From NCBI RefSeq assembly GCF_022605725.1, contig NC_065558.1, positions 8,990,001-9,054,000 of the forward strand: 64,000 nucleotides of DNA, written 5' to 3'. Below are positions 33,771 through 46,329 of the stretch, in pieces. Within the stretch, counting starts at the first letter, position 1. Every line of letters starts with the position of its first letter. A model generated the notes under the pieces. It saw nothing but the letters and a program-made list of their open reading frames with translations. It was not told where the DNA came from and did not search any database. The position numbers were made by a program, and so were the translations under genes. The stretch comes from Anthonomus grandis grandis. Taxonomy: Eukaryota > Arthropoda > Insecta > Coleoptera > Curculionidae.

Positions 33771-36060
33771 AATGTCTCTCTGCGAGTATTAAGTAGAGGT
33801 AAGTTTAACTGTTGTTCCATCACACTGTTCTTTATTCTAATGCCCTCCTTAAATACAGCACATATTCTGAGAAATGTATGTTAAACATGTTCTAAGGACT
33901 GTGTGATTTTGAAAATATGGTGACCACACAACTGAGCAGTATTCCAGGACAGGCCTTACTAACCAATCACAGAAAAATACTGGCAATTTCTTAGAACAAG
34001 CCGAAGTATCTTTGAGCTTCTTACGGATATGGAATTAATGTGGTCAACAAATAGACAAAACCATATAATATGTCGGAGAATATTTAAAAAGTAATGAACA
34101 ACAGGTTTAACTTTTTGAGGTATTATGTTGTTTAAAAAGCATATAAAGTTGTGCAAATACAACTTCATGAGAAGAAATTGGACCCTGACGAAGAGGGGCA
34201 CACTCAAAAAATATGTGCTGAAAGGTCTGCTTTACATTTGCGTCGTCAAGATTTATAAAGTAAGAAAGTCCGTCAAAAGTAGCCTTAAAAAAACGTTAAT
34301 TGGCAGTCTGGACTTGGCAAAGAAACTATAAAAGACAGCTATAAAAGAGAGGAAATGCTGAAGCAGATGCAAATTCAAGGTCTTTTTTAACACAAACCTG
34401 TTTAAATTCATCCAACAACAAGACTTTATTCTTCTTTAGGTAGGTACTCGTTAATGATATAAATGGCATGCCAAAATTAATTTTTGAAAAAAATAAATTC
34501 TTTACTTGTTAAATCCAATTATAGGAAGGGTCTGGGTTTTCAAGTTCCAGCTGTCTCTTATAGCAGATCTGTTGGTATCTGGAGGGTTTCATAGACAAAC
34601 GTTTGATTAGTCAATTAATAGCTAATTTAAAAATAGTTAAAGAAAGGTTATCATGCTATCTAAAAGGACACCCAGATAGTAGTGACACACTGAGTGGTTA
34701 TACCATTGGTAAATTCGGAAGACCTAACCTATTCACTTTGAGCGTAAAAGTAATAAATACGAACTTTCTAATGTTAAGGTTCAGTTGATTTTTCGTACAC
34801 CAAACACACAATCGATCAAGATCTTGCTGCAGCAGTTCTTGCTCCAATAGACTCATAATAGATCTTCAAAATTTCAGACTTTTACTCTTCTTAAACCAAT
34901 AAGTAATATCATTTACAAATAAAATAAAGAGTAGAGGCGAACAGGGTTTGCCTTGAGGAACACCTGAATTGCCTTGTATGATATCAGACAAGAAGTCACC
35001 AATTTTAACATGCTACACATGACCAAACAATAAACTGGAAAACCATTATATTAGCTGCCAATGAAAACCCAGTGCCACCAATTTCCCCCAATTGGATGTT
35101 AAGGTTAACCCGATCGAATACCTTGGAAAAGTCAATATAGATATTATACTGAGTGTAGTATAATAGAGTATGATAGGGAAGCTATCCGGCCCTGGGCTAG
35201 CATCAATTTCCATGTCATTTACTGCCTCCTCTACTAATTCTTCAGTAATATGCCTAGAGTTAAATTCTGAAATAGTTTTAATTTCATTGGGAAAAATTGG
35301 AAAGTTTTGTGGTGTTTGGCAGGAGTTTAGCTCCTATGCTTGAATCTGTGACAAGATTTTCATTGGTCTTTTACATGAATATCAGACAAATAACTTGATA
35401 AAGTTCGGTTGATGTATGTATAGAAGTTTTTCTCCTCTGTTTCCAGCAAGTCTTCTTCATACCGACTGCGTGCTTTAGTTATTTCTGCTTTTAGTTAAAG
35501 AAGTTCCCCTTCACTGTTTTTCCATTTTTGCAGAGTCTTAAGTGCATCTGTATTGTTGCCATAATTACTGCATAATCAGTTTTTTGTCTGTGCAGAAAAG
35601 TAAATCTAGAAGCGAAGCCTGTTTCCCTGTCCGAGTGTAGGTAATTAGTTGCTTGCAATTCCATCCTTTATATGCATTCTAGCAATTCCTCTGTTGCTTG
35701 GCATGCTTTTGTCATAGAAAGACTTTGCCAATGTATCTCTTATGCAGAGTGAATGTCTGGCAGACTATTCTTACTTTTAAAGTTGTTGGTATACTCACTC
35801 ATGCAATTGGGTAAACAGTGATCGATAAAATGTGATTTTTAATAAATATGCACGTTTCTCCCCTCTTGGTAGTCTCTATCATCTTTGTAGAGAGAATAGT
35901 CGTCATTTGATAGTAATATTGAATCAGGAATTTTGTTATGTAACTAAGTTTCAGTGACAAAAATAAATGATGGCATCAGTTGGTATTTTTTGGTAATTTT
36001 TTGGCTATCATAAAGTATTTCACTGGCTTCCATCTTGTTGCGAAACACTACTCTGATTGG
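33770..36060 (-). pseudogene. Heavily decayed non-LTR retrotransposon (endonuclease to C-terminus)
   Basis: On the minus strand, from right to left: PSFIFVTET (endonuclease, about 35970) and DDYSLYKDDRDYQEG (about 35890); IYIDFSKVFDRVNLN (reverse transcriptase motif A, about 35130); GVPQGKPCSPLLFILFVNDI (about 34960); LQQDLDRLCVWCTKNQLNLN (about 34820); and VLEYCSVVWSP (about 33935). The order and strand agree, so this is one element of about 2.3 kb of readable sequence, full of stops and frameshifts. No FADD motif is clear. Confidence 0.75.
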
Positions 36061-37950
36061 TTATAAAGCTAATTAAATAAAATTCTTAGTTTGTAGCAGT
36101 AAATTTAAATATTATTAAATTTTAATTTTGTCCTTCCTAATGTAAGTAGTAGCCCACTGCCTAATCATCAATGCATAGCATGCAAATAGATTAGGCAACC
36201 AACAATGCGTACAATGGTTCGTAAGTCAAAAAATATCGGACAAAAATCCAATAAATTTAATTAAATCTTATTGCTCGATAATGTGATAAAATCAGCATAA
36301 TTAATAATTAATTATCTTTTAATAATCAGATTGTTTTATTTAAGGATATCCCAGGCATAGGTATGCTTTTAAAAAGTTACGTATTTCTGCTGCATAAACG
36401 TTACATGTATACTTTTTGAAAGTTTAAGCGATGATCATCGTCTGCAGCGTCAATAATTCACGCATTCATTCATTATTAATAAAAAATAAATCCGAAAAAA
36501 CTGATCAGATCTGGGTCAAGATTAAATCTCCCTAGTCGACCCCATTAATAAATAAAACATGCGGACACTTTTGGCAATGCTTCCGGTGCACAGCAGTGGA
36601 GTTTATTTCCTCTTTTTTTGTTTTTGCTGCCATATTATTAACATTTCAAAGAATTCTGTCATATTATTTGTTTCTATACTCCGGTGACCCGTGTGCATAT
36701 TGAAATTCTTTTCCGGAATCGGCATAAAATAAATCATGCAACTAGGTTCATTGTTACATAAAATGTTTCTGTATTGACGGTCGCATATGCGATTTTTACA
36801 TTTTGCAGATATTAAATATTCACTCTTATCATAGTCAAGTATTACAGTTTCAATTTTTCGCGTAAAGTTAACTGCAAAGTTGTCTGGTCTGATTTGACTA
36901 GTTTTTCTTTGATGATAGTCGTCAAATTAGCAATAAAAATATCGCAACATTTGCAACATATGTTGCTAAACAACCCCAACCATATTTAGACTGCCACACG
37001 TGTAACGCGATGTTATGGTCACGGCAATAAAGTTATACATTCTAGCATTTTTATAACAACGACAGCTGTCGTCCATTTAGCCGCACCCTGAAGGTACTTT
37101 TTTACCCTTTTATACGATGATAAAGCATTTATGTCGCACGAAAAATCTGGCTACAATTCGCGTGTCGCATCGTTTTAAGCTGAAGCGACACGCTGCTTAA
37201 ATAAATAATGATCAAAACGACCCCGACAAATTATTACTCTGCGTAATTTTGGCAAATTTGCGACACTTTTAGGCGAAACAAACCTATAATACAGCCATAG
37301 AGTCAGCTGCATCGCTGGGGATTATGCGAAACGTCAGCGCTTTACCGCAAGGATCATTATGTATGTGTGGTTTTAGGAAATTTCCCCTTCGGGGTCTGTG
37401 AGGACCTATATATTCAATTGCAGATAGGATATGAAATACTAAAGAGAGAATGTGCAAGAGATGACGCTGAGTGCTTAAAATAACTCAGCTGTCATTGTCA
37501 TTTGTCTTAGTTTGACAGTTATAATATAGGGAAATCGTTTCTATTTTTTGAAATACTGGTTTTTCATTGCGCAACGCTCTCAGTAATAAGAAGCCAGTAT
37601 TTTAACCAACAAGAATAATTAATCTCTCTGTTTTATCTGTTACAGGATCACAATTTAAAATTTAAGGTAAAAAAATTATCGTTCCAACATTTCCGTTAGA
37701 TGGCACCACGGGTCAGTTTTCCGATTGAGCGGTTTTAGTCGCGTCTCTATTTCCTGTTCGGAATGTCACGCGAACCCTATACATTCGTTCGCGTTTCCGT
37801 TTACATTTTCATTGTTGTTTTTTTCATTAGGTCATCAAACTGCATAATAAAACAACTTTATAGTCCCTGGGTGACGAATTTTAGTTTTAATTTAATTAAT
37901 TGCAACTTTTAAGGGATACGTACTATATGAAAGGTAGAAGAAGCTAAGAG
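36061..37950. other. Intron sequence with GC-richer, CpG-containing patches
   Basis: No coding blocks recognised. The patches at about 36990-37400 and 37680-37800 are richer in CpG than their surroundings (for example GCGTTTCCGTTTAC, CACGCGAACCC). They may be regulatory DNA or remnants of unknown elements. Confidence 0.35.
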
Positions 37951-37959
37951 TTAAATGCC

Positions 37960-39560
37960 CCTTTTTAATACCCTACTTAGATAATAAAAAATTAACGCAA
38001 AGTTGGTTACTAAAGCTCAGTTTAACCTTGGCCTCATATAGGTATTTTAATGACATGTTATTAATTAGACAATCCGGCTAAATTTGTAAGACAATAACAT
38101 TTTCTCAGTTAAATTTGTTACAGTTCAATTTTGTAGCCCATTAAACACAGTAATTATATTTTAATAAAATTAACCTTAAACCCGGCTCGAAGGGCCAATA
38201 TCTAAAACAAAGAAGGAAAATTAAGACCCTATTTGGCTGGAAACCATATGAAGCAAAACACTATGAGAACACACAGTCAAATGCCTAAAGTACCCCTTGA
38301 GTTTTGTCTTATAAGTTACAGATTCCAGCTCGAAGGACCATTTTGTAAGAAGATTTATTTTTTGTCGCCAAAAAAAACTCATACATACTAATTTTTTTGT
38401 CGCAATAAACCCAAAATACAAAAGTTCAGTCGAAACTACAAATAGGAATTCTAATTACCATATAATCTCAATTAATTAGAATAACATTTATTTATAACCG
38501 AGCCTAGGCTCTGATATTTTTTTCTCAAATCCGCCTCTAAGGACCCGACATGAAACAGGTATTTTAATGTTATCTAGGTAAAAATCTATTTGGTGTTTTT
38601 TTTAATGGGTATTTCCTAAAGATAATTTTTTTTAAAGAAATAGAACAAGAGAGAGAGTGGGAGAGAGAGAGAGATATAATAAAGCTCTAAAAGTACTGCA
38701 AAGGTTACAGCTCTAACTTGAGTTCTATGAATCAGTGGTCATTTAAAAATAGATATTTTTGGTCGTAGTAGAGGAGCAAGAATTGTTAATGAAGATACTA
38801 TGCAAGGTTAGTCTAGTCTTTAGAAAAGAACGAAAGGAATTTAGGAAAAGAAGGATTCTTACTAATTTCAGGAATCATTCTCATTATATGGAATATCAAA
38901 TTAAATTTCCTTTGTCAAAGGATAAAAAATTAAAATTTGATGATTTCAAAAAATTTGAATTTTTTGGTTTATTTGGTGAACGTATATGTTTTTTGTAATG
39001 TTCTGTATCTGATAATGGCTGTTTACACAGCCGAAATGCATAATACATTTACCTAAGTGTCCTACATGCATTTTTCTTGGAGATAAAGACTTCCCCTATT
39101 TGTAATCTTTATCTGAATAAGAGTTATCCTATAGGATATCCTAATAGAGTTAGTACATAACACACTATGAACTTAACCATTCTTGGTTTGAAGGGCATCC
39201 AAATAAATCATCTTGGCAATCTGTCATGAAGGACCAAATGGAGAAACATATTCACTTTTACAACCTGCTGGATCGCTTTCTTAGGTTTTAAAGAAATTTT
39301 ACGACTTCCAAATACATGAGAATTAATTAGAACGGATACGTGTAGCCGATGACTGCATAATTATAATGATAAAAAAACCACTGAACTTGTTTAAAATAAC
39401 ATGAAACATTAGCAGTAATTTTTTTAATGCAGCTCTAGTAAAAAATGTTCGGGTATTTTAGTGTTATGTTATAAAATCCGGGTCGAAGGACCGATACCTC
39501 AGGGTATTATTTTACAAAATTCGACTTGAAAGACATTTCCGAAAGAAGTTAGATATGGGA
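37960..39560. repeat. Degenerate repeats with core CGAAGGACC
   Basis: GGCTCGAAGGGCCAATATCT (about 38184), CAGCTCGAAGGACCATTTTG (about 38324), CCTCTAAGGACCCGACATGA (about 38532), TTTGAAGGGCATCC (about 39186), CATGAAGGACCAAATGG (about 39225) and GGTCGAAGGACCGATACCTC (about 39481) share a core and are all in the same orientation. Spacing is irregular, 140 to over 600 bases. Confidence 0.5.
38648..38680. repeat. GA microsatellite
   Basis: Run of AGAGAGAGTGGGAGAGAGAG type sequence, imperfect. Confidence 0.8.
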
Positions 39561-39939
39561 TCTATTGACAATTTTTGGCGAAGAATCGTGGTATTTGTAC
39601 TATAATAATCTGAACGTTATACATACTCGTAACCAAGAAACGTATAAGATAAGGTCGCCTCCGTATATGTGCCAACATTGACAAGGAGCCGTTTATCCAA
39701 GCCTCTTGCTTTAGGTACAAAAATTGGAAAACTTCCAAATAAAGTTACGGGGAATTCAATGATTGTATCCGAGGATAAAACGTGACTACACATATACTCT
39801 CTTACCAAATTGTTGTAATCATTGTCACAACCCAATTCTTATTCCAATTTCACAACACCTGCGGCACTTTTGTCCATAAAAAAGTAATGCAATATCGTTC
39901 CACTTCACCCAATTACAAAAAAAATTTTTTTTTAATTGT

Positions 39940-40145
39940 CGGACAACCAAACGATTGAAAAATGACCAAACCGCGGCGGTACCGCGTAAAACTCGCGACT
40001 GCGGCTCGATTTTCCGTTCGTGTATAAAGTACCAACCGTAAACAAACACCGAATCGGTGTGTCCTTGCAATTTGTGGAAACCCACCGGAGTGTGCCGTAA
40101 TGAGTGTATGTAAAAATGGTAATTTGGACCCGCTAGGTGGTGAGT
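39940..40145 (+). promoter_or_regulatory. GC-rich island with possible TATA box, start codon and splice donor
   Basis: This 200 base patch is strongly CpG-rich in an AT-rich intron (ACCGCGGCGGTACCGCG at about 39970). On the plus strand there is GTATAAAG at 40022-40029, an ATG at 40100 opening MSVCKNGNLDPL, and a consensus donor GTGAGTAAG at 40140. That layout suits the 5' exon of a nested gene transcribed against the host gene, or an alternative promoter. No following exon was found, so this is tentative. Confidence 0.25.
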
Positions 40146-40449
40146 AAGGTCGCACTAGGTGGGTTAGGTGTGTGGTGGTTAACTCACCATATATATACGC
40201 ATCTCGTGTTTGCTAAGGGTCTTTTTTTTAGAAAATAAATGTTCAGCCAACGTTGATTTATGTACATTTGTTAATAATTTTGCTTATTAAAATGTGCTCT
40301 GTGTGAGAAGACAACCTCACAAAAATTACACACTATTAAAGCAGTACTAACATATAAATGTGTCCAGTTTATCCATTATTTTTGTTTTCAGGTCTACTGC
40401 TCGCATTTGTCCTTAAAGGGTAAAATATATACAAACATATACAGCGGCT

Positions 40450-42640
40450 ATGCCAACAAATTATGGAAAAGTTGTTTTGTTTCAATTGAGTTCTTTTTCA
40501 ATGAAAGCAGAATATGAGAATGATCTTTACATCGGTTTTTCTCAGGCCATACGGCCTACAAATCGACCGGACTTTTTTACATCTTGCAAGTGCTTCATTG
40601 GAGATTCATCAACATTTTTTTCTTATTTTGATGATTTTAGGTCATAGAATAAAAAGTGCTCATTTTATTCGAAATTTTGAGACACGATGAATTTTAACAT
40701 TTTTCAATTGAAATATTATGAAAAATTTTTGGTATTAAACCGCTGTACTTCATGTAGGTTGCCTAACTTTATATAGTCGCGCATGCTTGGATAGTATGCT
40801 AATTCATCGACATTGATGAGCAAATATAATGTAAAGAATAATTATCACAAAAATGTACGTTCAGAAACTGAACAAAAAAATAGAATGTTTTAAGTAGATC
40901 TTTGTAAAGGAGTAATAAAAGATGTAAATTGTTAATGATTAGAAAACTTTTTTGTTACTGAACCGCTGTAGATCATATAAGTTGATTGTACGGTCGCCTA
41001 ACTTCACTATATTGCTCATGCCTGGACAGTAGGCTAACGTATCAATTTTGATAAGCAAATGCAAATAATAATAAGGAATTTAATAACGATATTAGTATTC
41101 ACACTTAACTTCTATATCAAGAATAAGGCCAATAAACTTAAACAAATATTTTAGTAAAGAGCTGATTTACCTCAATTTTCGTTAATACCAAAGTGTTTAT
41201 TTAACAGGTCGATTTTGCATTTTTTTATGATAAATTTCATTATAATTTTTTGAATATTAATTTGACAATTAAATGCATTTGTTCATCAAAATTGTTGTAG
41301 GAGTCCATGGTTCGCACATGAGCCTAGACAATGAAGTTAGGTAACCCCCAAATAAAACCAGCGGACTAACTAAAATTAGCATAAAAAAATGTTTTTTTTT
41401 ATTTAAAATAATTTAACAATTTCATGATATTAATGATACAAAGTACAGTATTCAGCGTCTGTGTTAAAAAGTATGATTTTTTTAAATTGAGTCTTTTCCA
41501 ATAAAAGCAGGCGAAATGATCTTTAAATCGGTGGATTTTCGCACTTTTTTCACTTTTCTGAAACGGCCTACAATTCAACCTTAGAGCGTTTTTAAATCAC
41601 GTTCACCAAATTTAACCCCATTATAGATTTATTTATTAGAGGTATGCAAAAGAATGTTAATTGGCATATAAGGCTTTTTTCAATATTCTTTTAAGTTGTC
41701 GGATAAAAATTGCCTACTTTTTGGAAACTTGGATACACAGTGAATTCAAAAATCTTTTGCAGTTCAATTATTATTTAAAAAAGATCTTTTTGTCTTGATT
41801 TTTTGGTATTAAGCTGCTGTAGTTCACGTAGGTTAATTGCTCGGTTGCATAACTCTAAAATATACTCGCGCATGCCTAGTGCGTAGGCTAATACATCGAC
41901 TGAGCAAATACATTTTATTATTAATACAATGTAAAGAATTATAACAAAAATTTAAAAAAAAATAGAATGTTTCACGTAGATCTGTAATAACGGGCTTCGA
42001 AATAGAGCAGCTTCGGTACTAATCGTTTATTTCTTCCTTGTACTTATACGTAAAGTATAATAAGTATTTTGTATTTAAATTTTGTAATTTTGGAAATAAA
42101 CGTATTATTATTATTATTATTATTTTATTAATTGGGAAATTAACAATATTAAAAAAATCATTTTTATCTAGACCTTTTTTTGCTACTGAACCGCTGTAAT
42201 GTAAGTTAATTGTACAGTGGTCTAACATATCAATTTTGATGGGCAAATAATAGTAAGAAATTTAATAACGATATTAGTATTCATAGGTTAAAAATAATGA
42301 GGTTTTTAAAAAAATTAAATATTTTAATAAAGCGCTGGTTTACCTTAACGTTTGTTAATATTACAATATTTAATTAAATCAAGTATACAAATTTCATTAA
42401 TATAATGCGATTCTACATCCATTTTGTATTTTTTTATGATAATTTGTTCGACGTAACTTGTCCATTGAAATTTTTTTAAAAGTTCCCGCAGATGCCTAGA
42501 CAATGAAGTTAGGTAAACATCAAATAAAACCAGTGGGCTACTAAAATCAAATTAGAAGAAACTAAAATTGGCGTAAAATTTTATCTTTATTTAAATTGCA
42601 ATAAAATAACTTAACGGTTTACTGATATTGATGATAAATC
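40450..42640. repeat. Imperfect tandem duplication, two units of about 1.0-1.2 kb
   Basis: Landmarks appear twice in the same order: AATGAAAGCAG.. (about 40500) and AATAAAAGCAG.. (about 41501); ACCGCTGTA (about 40740) and its partner near 41815 (CTGCTGTAG); GAACCGCTGTA (about 40962) and again at about 42188; GCCTAGACAATGAAGTTAGG at about 41323 and 42493. The longer second unit is partly explained by a LINE tail inserted at 41990-42125. The units belong to the CACAGTGG repeat family by their CTAAC and CCAGTGGGCTA words. Confidence 0.65.
41990..42125 (+). mobile_element. 3' end of a LINE with ATT tail
   Basis: Ends GGAAATAAACG followed by about seven ATT repeats at 42104-42125, a typical LINE 3' terminus (poly(A)-signal then microsatellite). 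It breaks the repeat unit seen uninterrupted at about 40890-40960. Confidence 0.55.
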
Positions 42641-42940
42641 TGCATTTCTTTTCAACTTTACTCAGAGATTTTAGTAATTATATTTGCTTTTGGCTTAAAA
42701 AGCGTTTAGCACATTATCACAAAAGCCAAGGAGGACTGAAATTAGCCAACACAGCGTTGTTACAAAAAAAAATGGACAAAATTCAATATTTTTCAAGTAA
42801 GTATTTGATTTTACGCCATAAAGAAAAATATACTTATTTTTTACCAATGTTTAAAAAATTTACGTTTAATGCTTAAGCTGCTTCAAAATCTCCCAGAATT
42901 CCCTAAGGAGCATGCAAGATGGCACATTAGGCAACCTACT

Positions 42941-43128
42941 TGACACAGTGGGACCACTGTGTCAAGTAAAGTCCAGTGCAACGATATATTAGAATGGTCA
43001 CCCGTCAAAACACCAGCATTTTAGTTCTCAAACAATGTAAATAGAAGGTGGATGACATTGTTTGGCAGGTGGAATGCTGGTGTTTTGACGGGTGACCATT
43101 CTAATATATCGTTGCACTGGACTTTACT
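42941..43128. repeat. Long foldback: 56 base perfect arms plus an adjoining 11 base-arm palindrome
   Basis: 42965-43020 (starting AGTAAAGTCCAGTGCAACGA) is the exact inverse of 43073-43128 (ending CTGGACTTTACT). The 52 base centre contains a further 10 base inverted pair, CAAACAATGT (43029-43038) and ACATTGTTTG (43055-43064). Directly left, TGACACAGTGG-GA-CCACTGTGTCA (42941-42964) is another perfect palindrome. The sequence right of the foldback (ACTAGTCGG) continues the repeat word that at 55437 reads CACAGTGGACTAGTTGG, so the foldback appears to have been inserted into, or generated at, that site. Confidence 0.85.
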
Positions 43129-43129
43129 A

Positions 43130-44275
43130 GTCGGAGTAAAAAAAATATATACACAACTTTCTTTAACCCTTATTTTATTTTCTCAATTTATTGACTCTAG
43201 GGTTTATATTAGAAAAATCGTGTTTCAGAAAAAATTGCTTTCATATTTCCCGTTAGGAACATCCCTATGAAGTGGATTTTTTTTAAATTTTAATGTAATT
43301 AGACAAAATTCTTAAGAAAAAAAATTTAATCATTTGATCGTGGATCTCATTTATATCGGAACACTGGATGGTTAAAAATGGACCTGCACATGTCTGCTTT
43401 TAGCTTAATCTTGCATTTGCGTTTAATTTTTTTTTTGCAGTGGCATATTATTTCTACAAAAAAGGACAAATAAATTAATAATCTCAAAAAATGCACTCTA
43501 GACTAACAAAATGCAACACAAGAAAAAAAGCATTTTTTACCCAATTTAAAGTGATTTTCAAAGAAAAAAGCATTAAAAATACATGCCATTTTTAATTCAG
43601 TCCCCATTATGTCACTAATTGGAAAATCCCGAGCAGAATTACATGTGCAAAAGCGAATTTTCCAAATAATTCGAAATAGCTTAATATCTACGTGATGGAT
43701 CTATTTGATTGACACTAAATCCAATGAGGGCAATGGGTAATTAAAATAAAAGGAATCCATTTATTAAATTACAACCGAGACACTATTTTGTAAATAAGTT
43801 TTAAGTAGTTTAGCACTAAAATTCGAAGTGCTAATCTAAAATAAAATTACACGAATTTGTCAACATAATTATAGTAGAAATTGAGGAAGCGTGTAGTAAA
43901 TACGGCTCATTTACCCAGGACGGTGCAAGCACATCCATTATCATTAGTCGGATATTGTTAACGATATGAACCAATTTTATTATTGTTATTGGTTTTACGT
44001 AATATTTTAACGATAATGGGTGGAAATTAATATTTTAATATTGCAGGTTTAAAATCTCACTTATACTTCACTGAACGTTTTATTACTGTATATACGTAAT
44101 TTGAAAAGTGATTTATTAGTCGAGAAATTAAAAATTTTGTTGACGAAGCAAGAGTATAAAGAATTAAAAAAACAAACATTGATAGCAGCCATCATCTTAT
44201 ATTAATCGACAAATATCGCCATAAAAGAAAAATTAAAATTCAAAAAGTACGTCCTGGTAGAATTCTTCCATACTA
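43130..44275. other. Intron sequence, no recognised gene
   Basis: AT-rich; no transposase or reverse transcriptase blocks seen. Confidence 0.35.
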
Positions 44276-45483
44276 CAGGGTCTGGCAAAATGATCTCCCA
44301 CATTTTGATTTTTAATAAAAACGCCAATGTATATGCTATTTATATTTTATTTTTATTAAGTTTTGAAAATTACAGAGTCCAAGTGGCGACCATTTTTTTC
44401 GACACACATTCGAAGCTGATTTCTGAAAGTTTCCATTACTCGAGCAGTAATTTGAGGCGATATTCCTGTAATTTCTTGGCGTATTGCTGCTTTCAATTCG
44501 TCAATGGTTCGGGGATGATGTTGAAAAACCTTCTCTTTCAGGTAGCCCCAAAGGAAAAAGTCGCATGGGGCAAGATCGGGTGAACGCGCAGGCCACCCAA
44601 CGTCTCCACGTAACGAGATTACGCGTCCTGGAAACATTTCCCTTAACAGGTCCATTGTCTTTCTTGCCGTATGAGCTGTAGCCCCATCCTGTTGGAACCA
44701 CACATCCGGATGTTCAAGTTCCCTAAGTTTTGGTTCCAAAAAATTACGTAGCATGTCGACATATCGATCAGCAGTTACGGTAACCGCTACCCCTCCTTCT
44801 TAAAAAAAATAGGGACCCCAAACACCAAAAAAAACCAATAGCACACCAAACGGTAACACGTTGGCTGTGAAGTGGCCTTTCATGGAGCTGCCGCGGATTT
44901 TCTGGTGCCCAGTAGCGAAAATTCTGCTTACTCACACAGCCAGACAAATGATTGAGCCTGGTCACTCGTTATTAAAAGCGCATTTTGTGGGACGTTTTGA
45001 AGAATATCACTGGAACGATCCTCGATCGATTCTCGGCGATTTTCCCAATCCCGTTCACTTGGATGTTCTTGTACGATCATCATTTTGTATGGGTGGAACT
45101 TCAGATCGGTGTGCAAAATTCTTCTCACAGAACGATCTGACAAACGCAAAGCAGAGGCATGTTTAACAGCTGAACGTCTAGGAGATCGTTCAACTGCTTC
45201 TCTTACAGCTGCAATGTTTTCAGGTGTCCGAACACTTCTGGGTCTACCAATTTTCTTTTTAAGGCTGAACCTGTAGCTCTAAAATTTGAAACCCACAACA
45301 GTATTGTTTTGCGATCTGGAACTGGATCATGTCTACCAAGCGCGAAGTGAGTACGAAAATTTCTTTGTGTCGTAATCACAGATTCGTTACTTTTGAAAAA
45401 TGTTTCGATAACGAAGGCACTCTCTTTAGTGATTCGGGCTCAGTGGCGGCGCAAAATGTGGGAAATCATTTTGCCGGACCCTG
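44276..45483 (-). mobile_element. Complete Tc1/mariner-superfamily element (1208 bp), DD41D
   Basis: Termini CAGGGTCTGGCAAAATGATC (44276) and the inverse CAGGGTCCGGCAAAATGATT (45483) are each flanked by TA. A minus-strand transposase fills the element with small breaks. Both terminal repeats are visible over about 30 bases (through TCCCACATTTTG). Confidence 0.9.
44356..45440 (-). pseudogene. DD41D transposase (rosa-like) with DUF4817 head, broken
   Basis: From right to left: ITKESAFVIETFFKSNESVI, TQRNFRTHFALGRHDPVPDR (DUF4817-type head, about 45430-45310), LRLSDRSVRRILHTDLKFHP (second helix-turn-helix, about 45150-45090), then the core with FQQDGATAHTARKTMDL (second Asp, about 44690) and ARSPDLAPCDFFLWGYLKEK (third Asp, about 44570). 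I count 41 residues between the second Asp and the Asp of PCDFF, the spacing known for the rosa-type group. The region of the first Asp (about 44770-44880) is damaged, and frameshifts split the head, middle and C-terminus. Confidence 0.85.
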
Positions 45484-45509
45484 TATAATAAGCCCTACCC
45501 AATAGTAAA

Positions 45510-46150
45510 ATCTTAAGTTAGTATCAAAAGGTCTTTAAGGAATTCAGGGTTTTTTGATTTGTTGGTAAATGGTTGAACAACTTCCAGCTTTTGTAGACAA
45601 GTGACTTTTTTACCAGTGGAAATCTTGGAAGCTGTAGAGGCAAAAGGTGATTTTGCCGTATGTTGTAATAAACGACAGGACCAACGAGTGCAAATCGATT
45701 TTTAAAAATAAGGTTAGAAGCTTCTTCTAGTATGAATAACAATGTAAGAGTTAGGATTCTTAGGTCAATAAAGTGTGGTCTACAAGACTCTCCTTGACTT
45801 ATTCCAGTAATATAACGAAAAAACTTTCTTTTGGATCATAAAAACCATATTCAAAAGTCCCTTAATGGCAACATCCCAGATTGGTCTTCCATACCTGAGG
45901 TGCGACTTAAATAATGAGAAATAGGCCGATGTCCCAGTTTTTCCCTCATCACCCTTATAGCAAAACCTCTTGATGAAAGCTTCCTACTTAAATTTAGTTT
46001 GTCGTCTTTAAAGCCTAATTCTTGATCAATCATAATGCTAAGAAACTTAGTTACTTCAACCTTCTGCAAAGGGTTACCTTAGAATAGATTTACTACGTCA
46101 CACTCAAATCCAACAATATTTGCTTTGGTGATTTTTTTTGATGAACAAAG
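45510..46150 (-). pseudogene. LINE reverse transcriptase C-terminal fragment
   Basis: Minus-strand pieces such as VEVTKFLSIMIDQELGFKDD (about 46060-46010, the FLG-x-x-D block), GMEDQSGMLP and, in another frame, KKSLVYKSWKLFNHLPTN (about 45620-45560) are the order seen after the YADD motif of LINE proteins. Stops and frameshifts throughout. Confidence 0.6.
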
Positions 46151-46329
46151 ACGATGTATGTTATCCATTTATTGATAATGTTTATGTCTATATATTTATT
46201 TTCTATTATATTTATGTTTATGATAATATTTAAGATAGATGATTTTTTGATGACTGACCATGATTGCTAAGATACGAGTTAACCAGACATAAGCCACTCC
46301 TCATATTAACCAATAAAGCGTTAAAAATT

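Noticed and set aside
33959..34331. Open frames on both strands at 33959-34207 (minus) and 34125-34331 (plus)
   Set aside because: Located in the decayed C-terminal part of the minus-strand LINE; the sequences do not match its conserved blocks.
39825..40155. Two overlapping minus-strand frames of 80 and 86 codons
   Set aside because: Overlapping frames in a GC-rich patch with no family similarity; the region is better described as a possible regulatory island.
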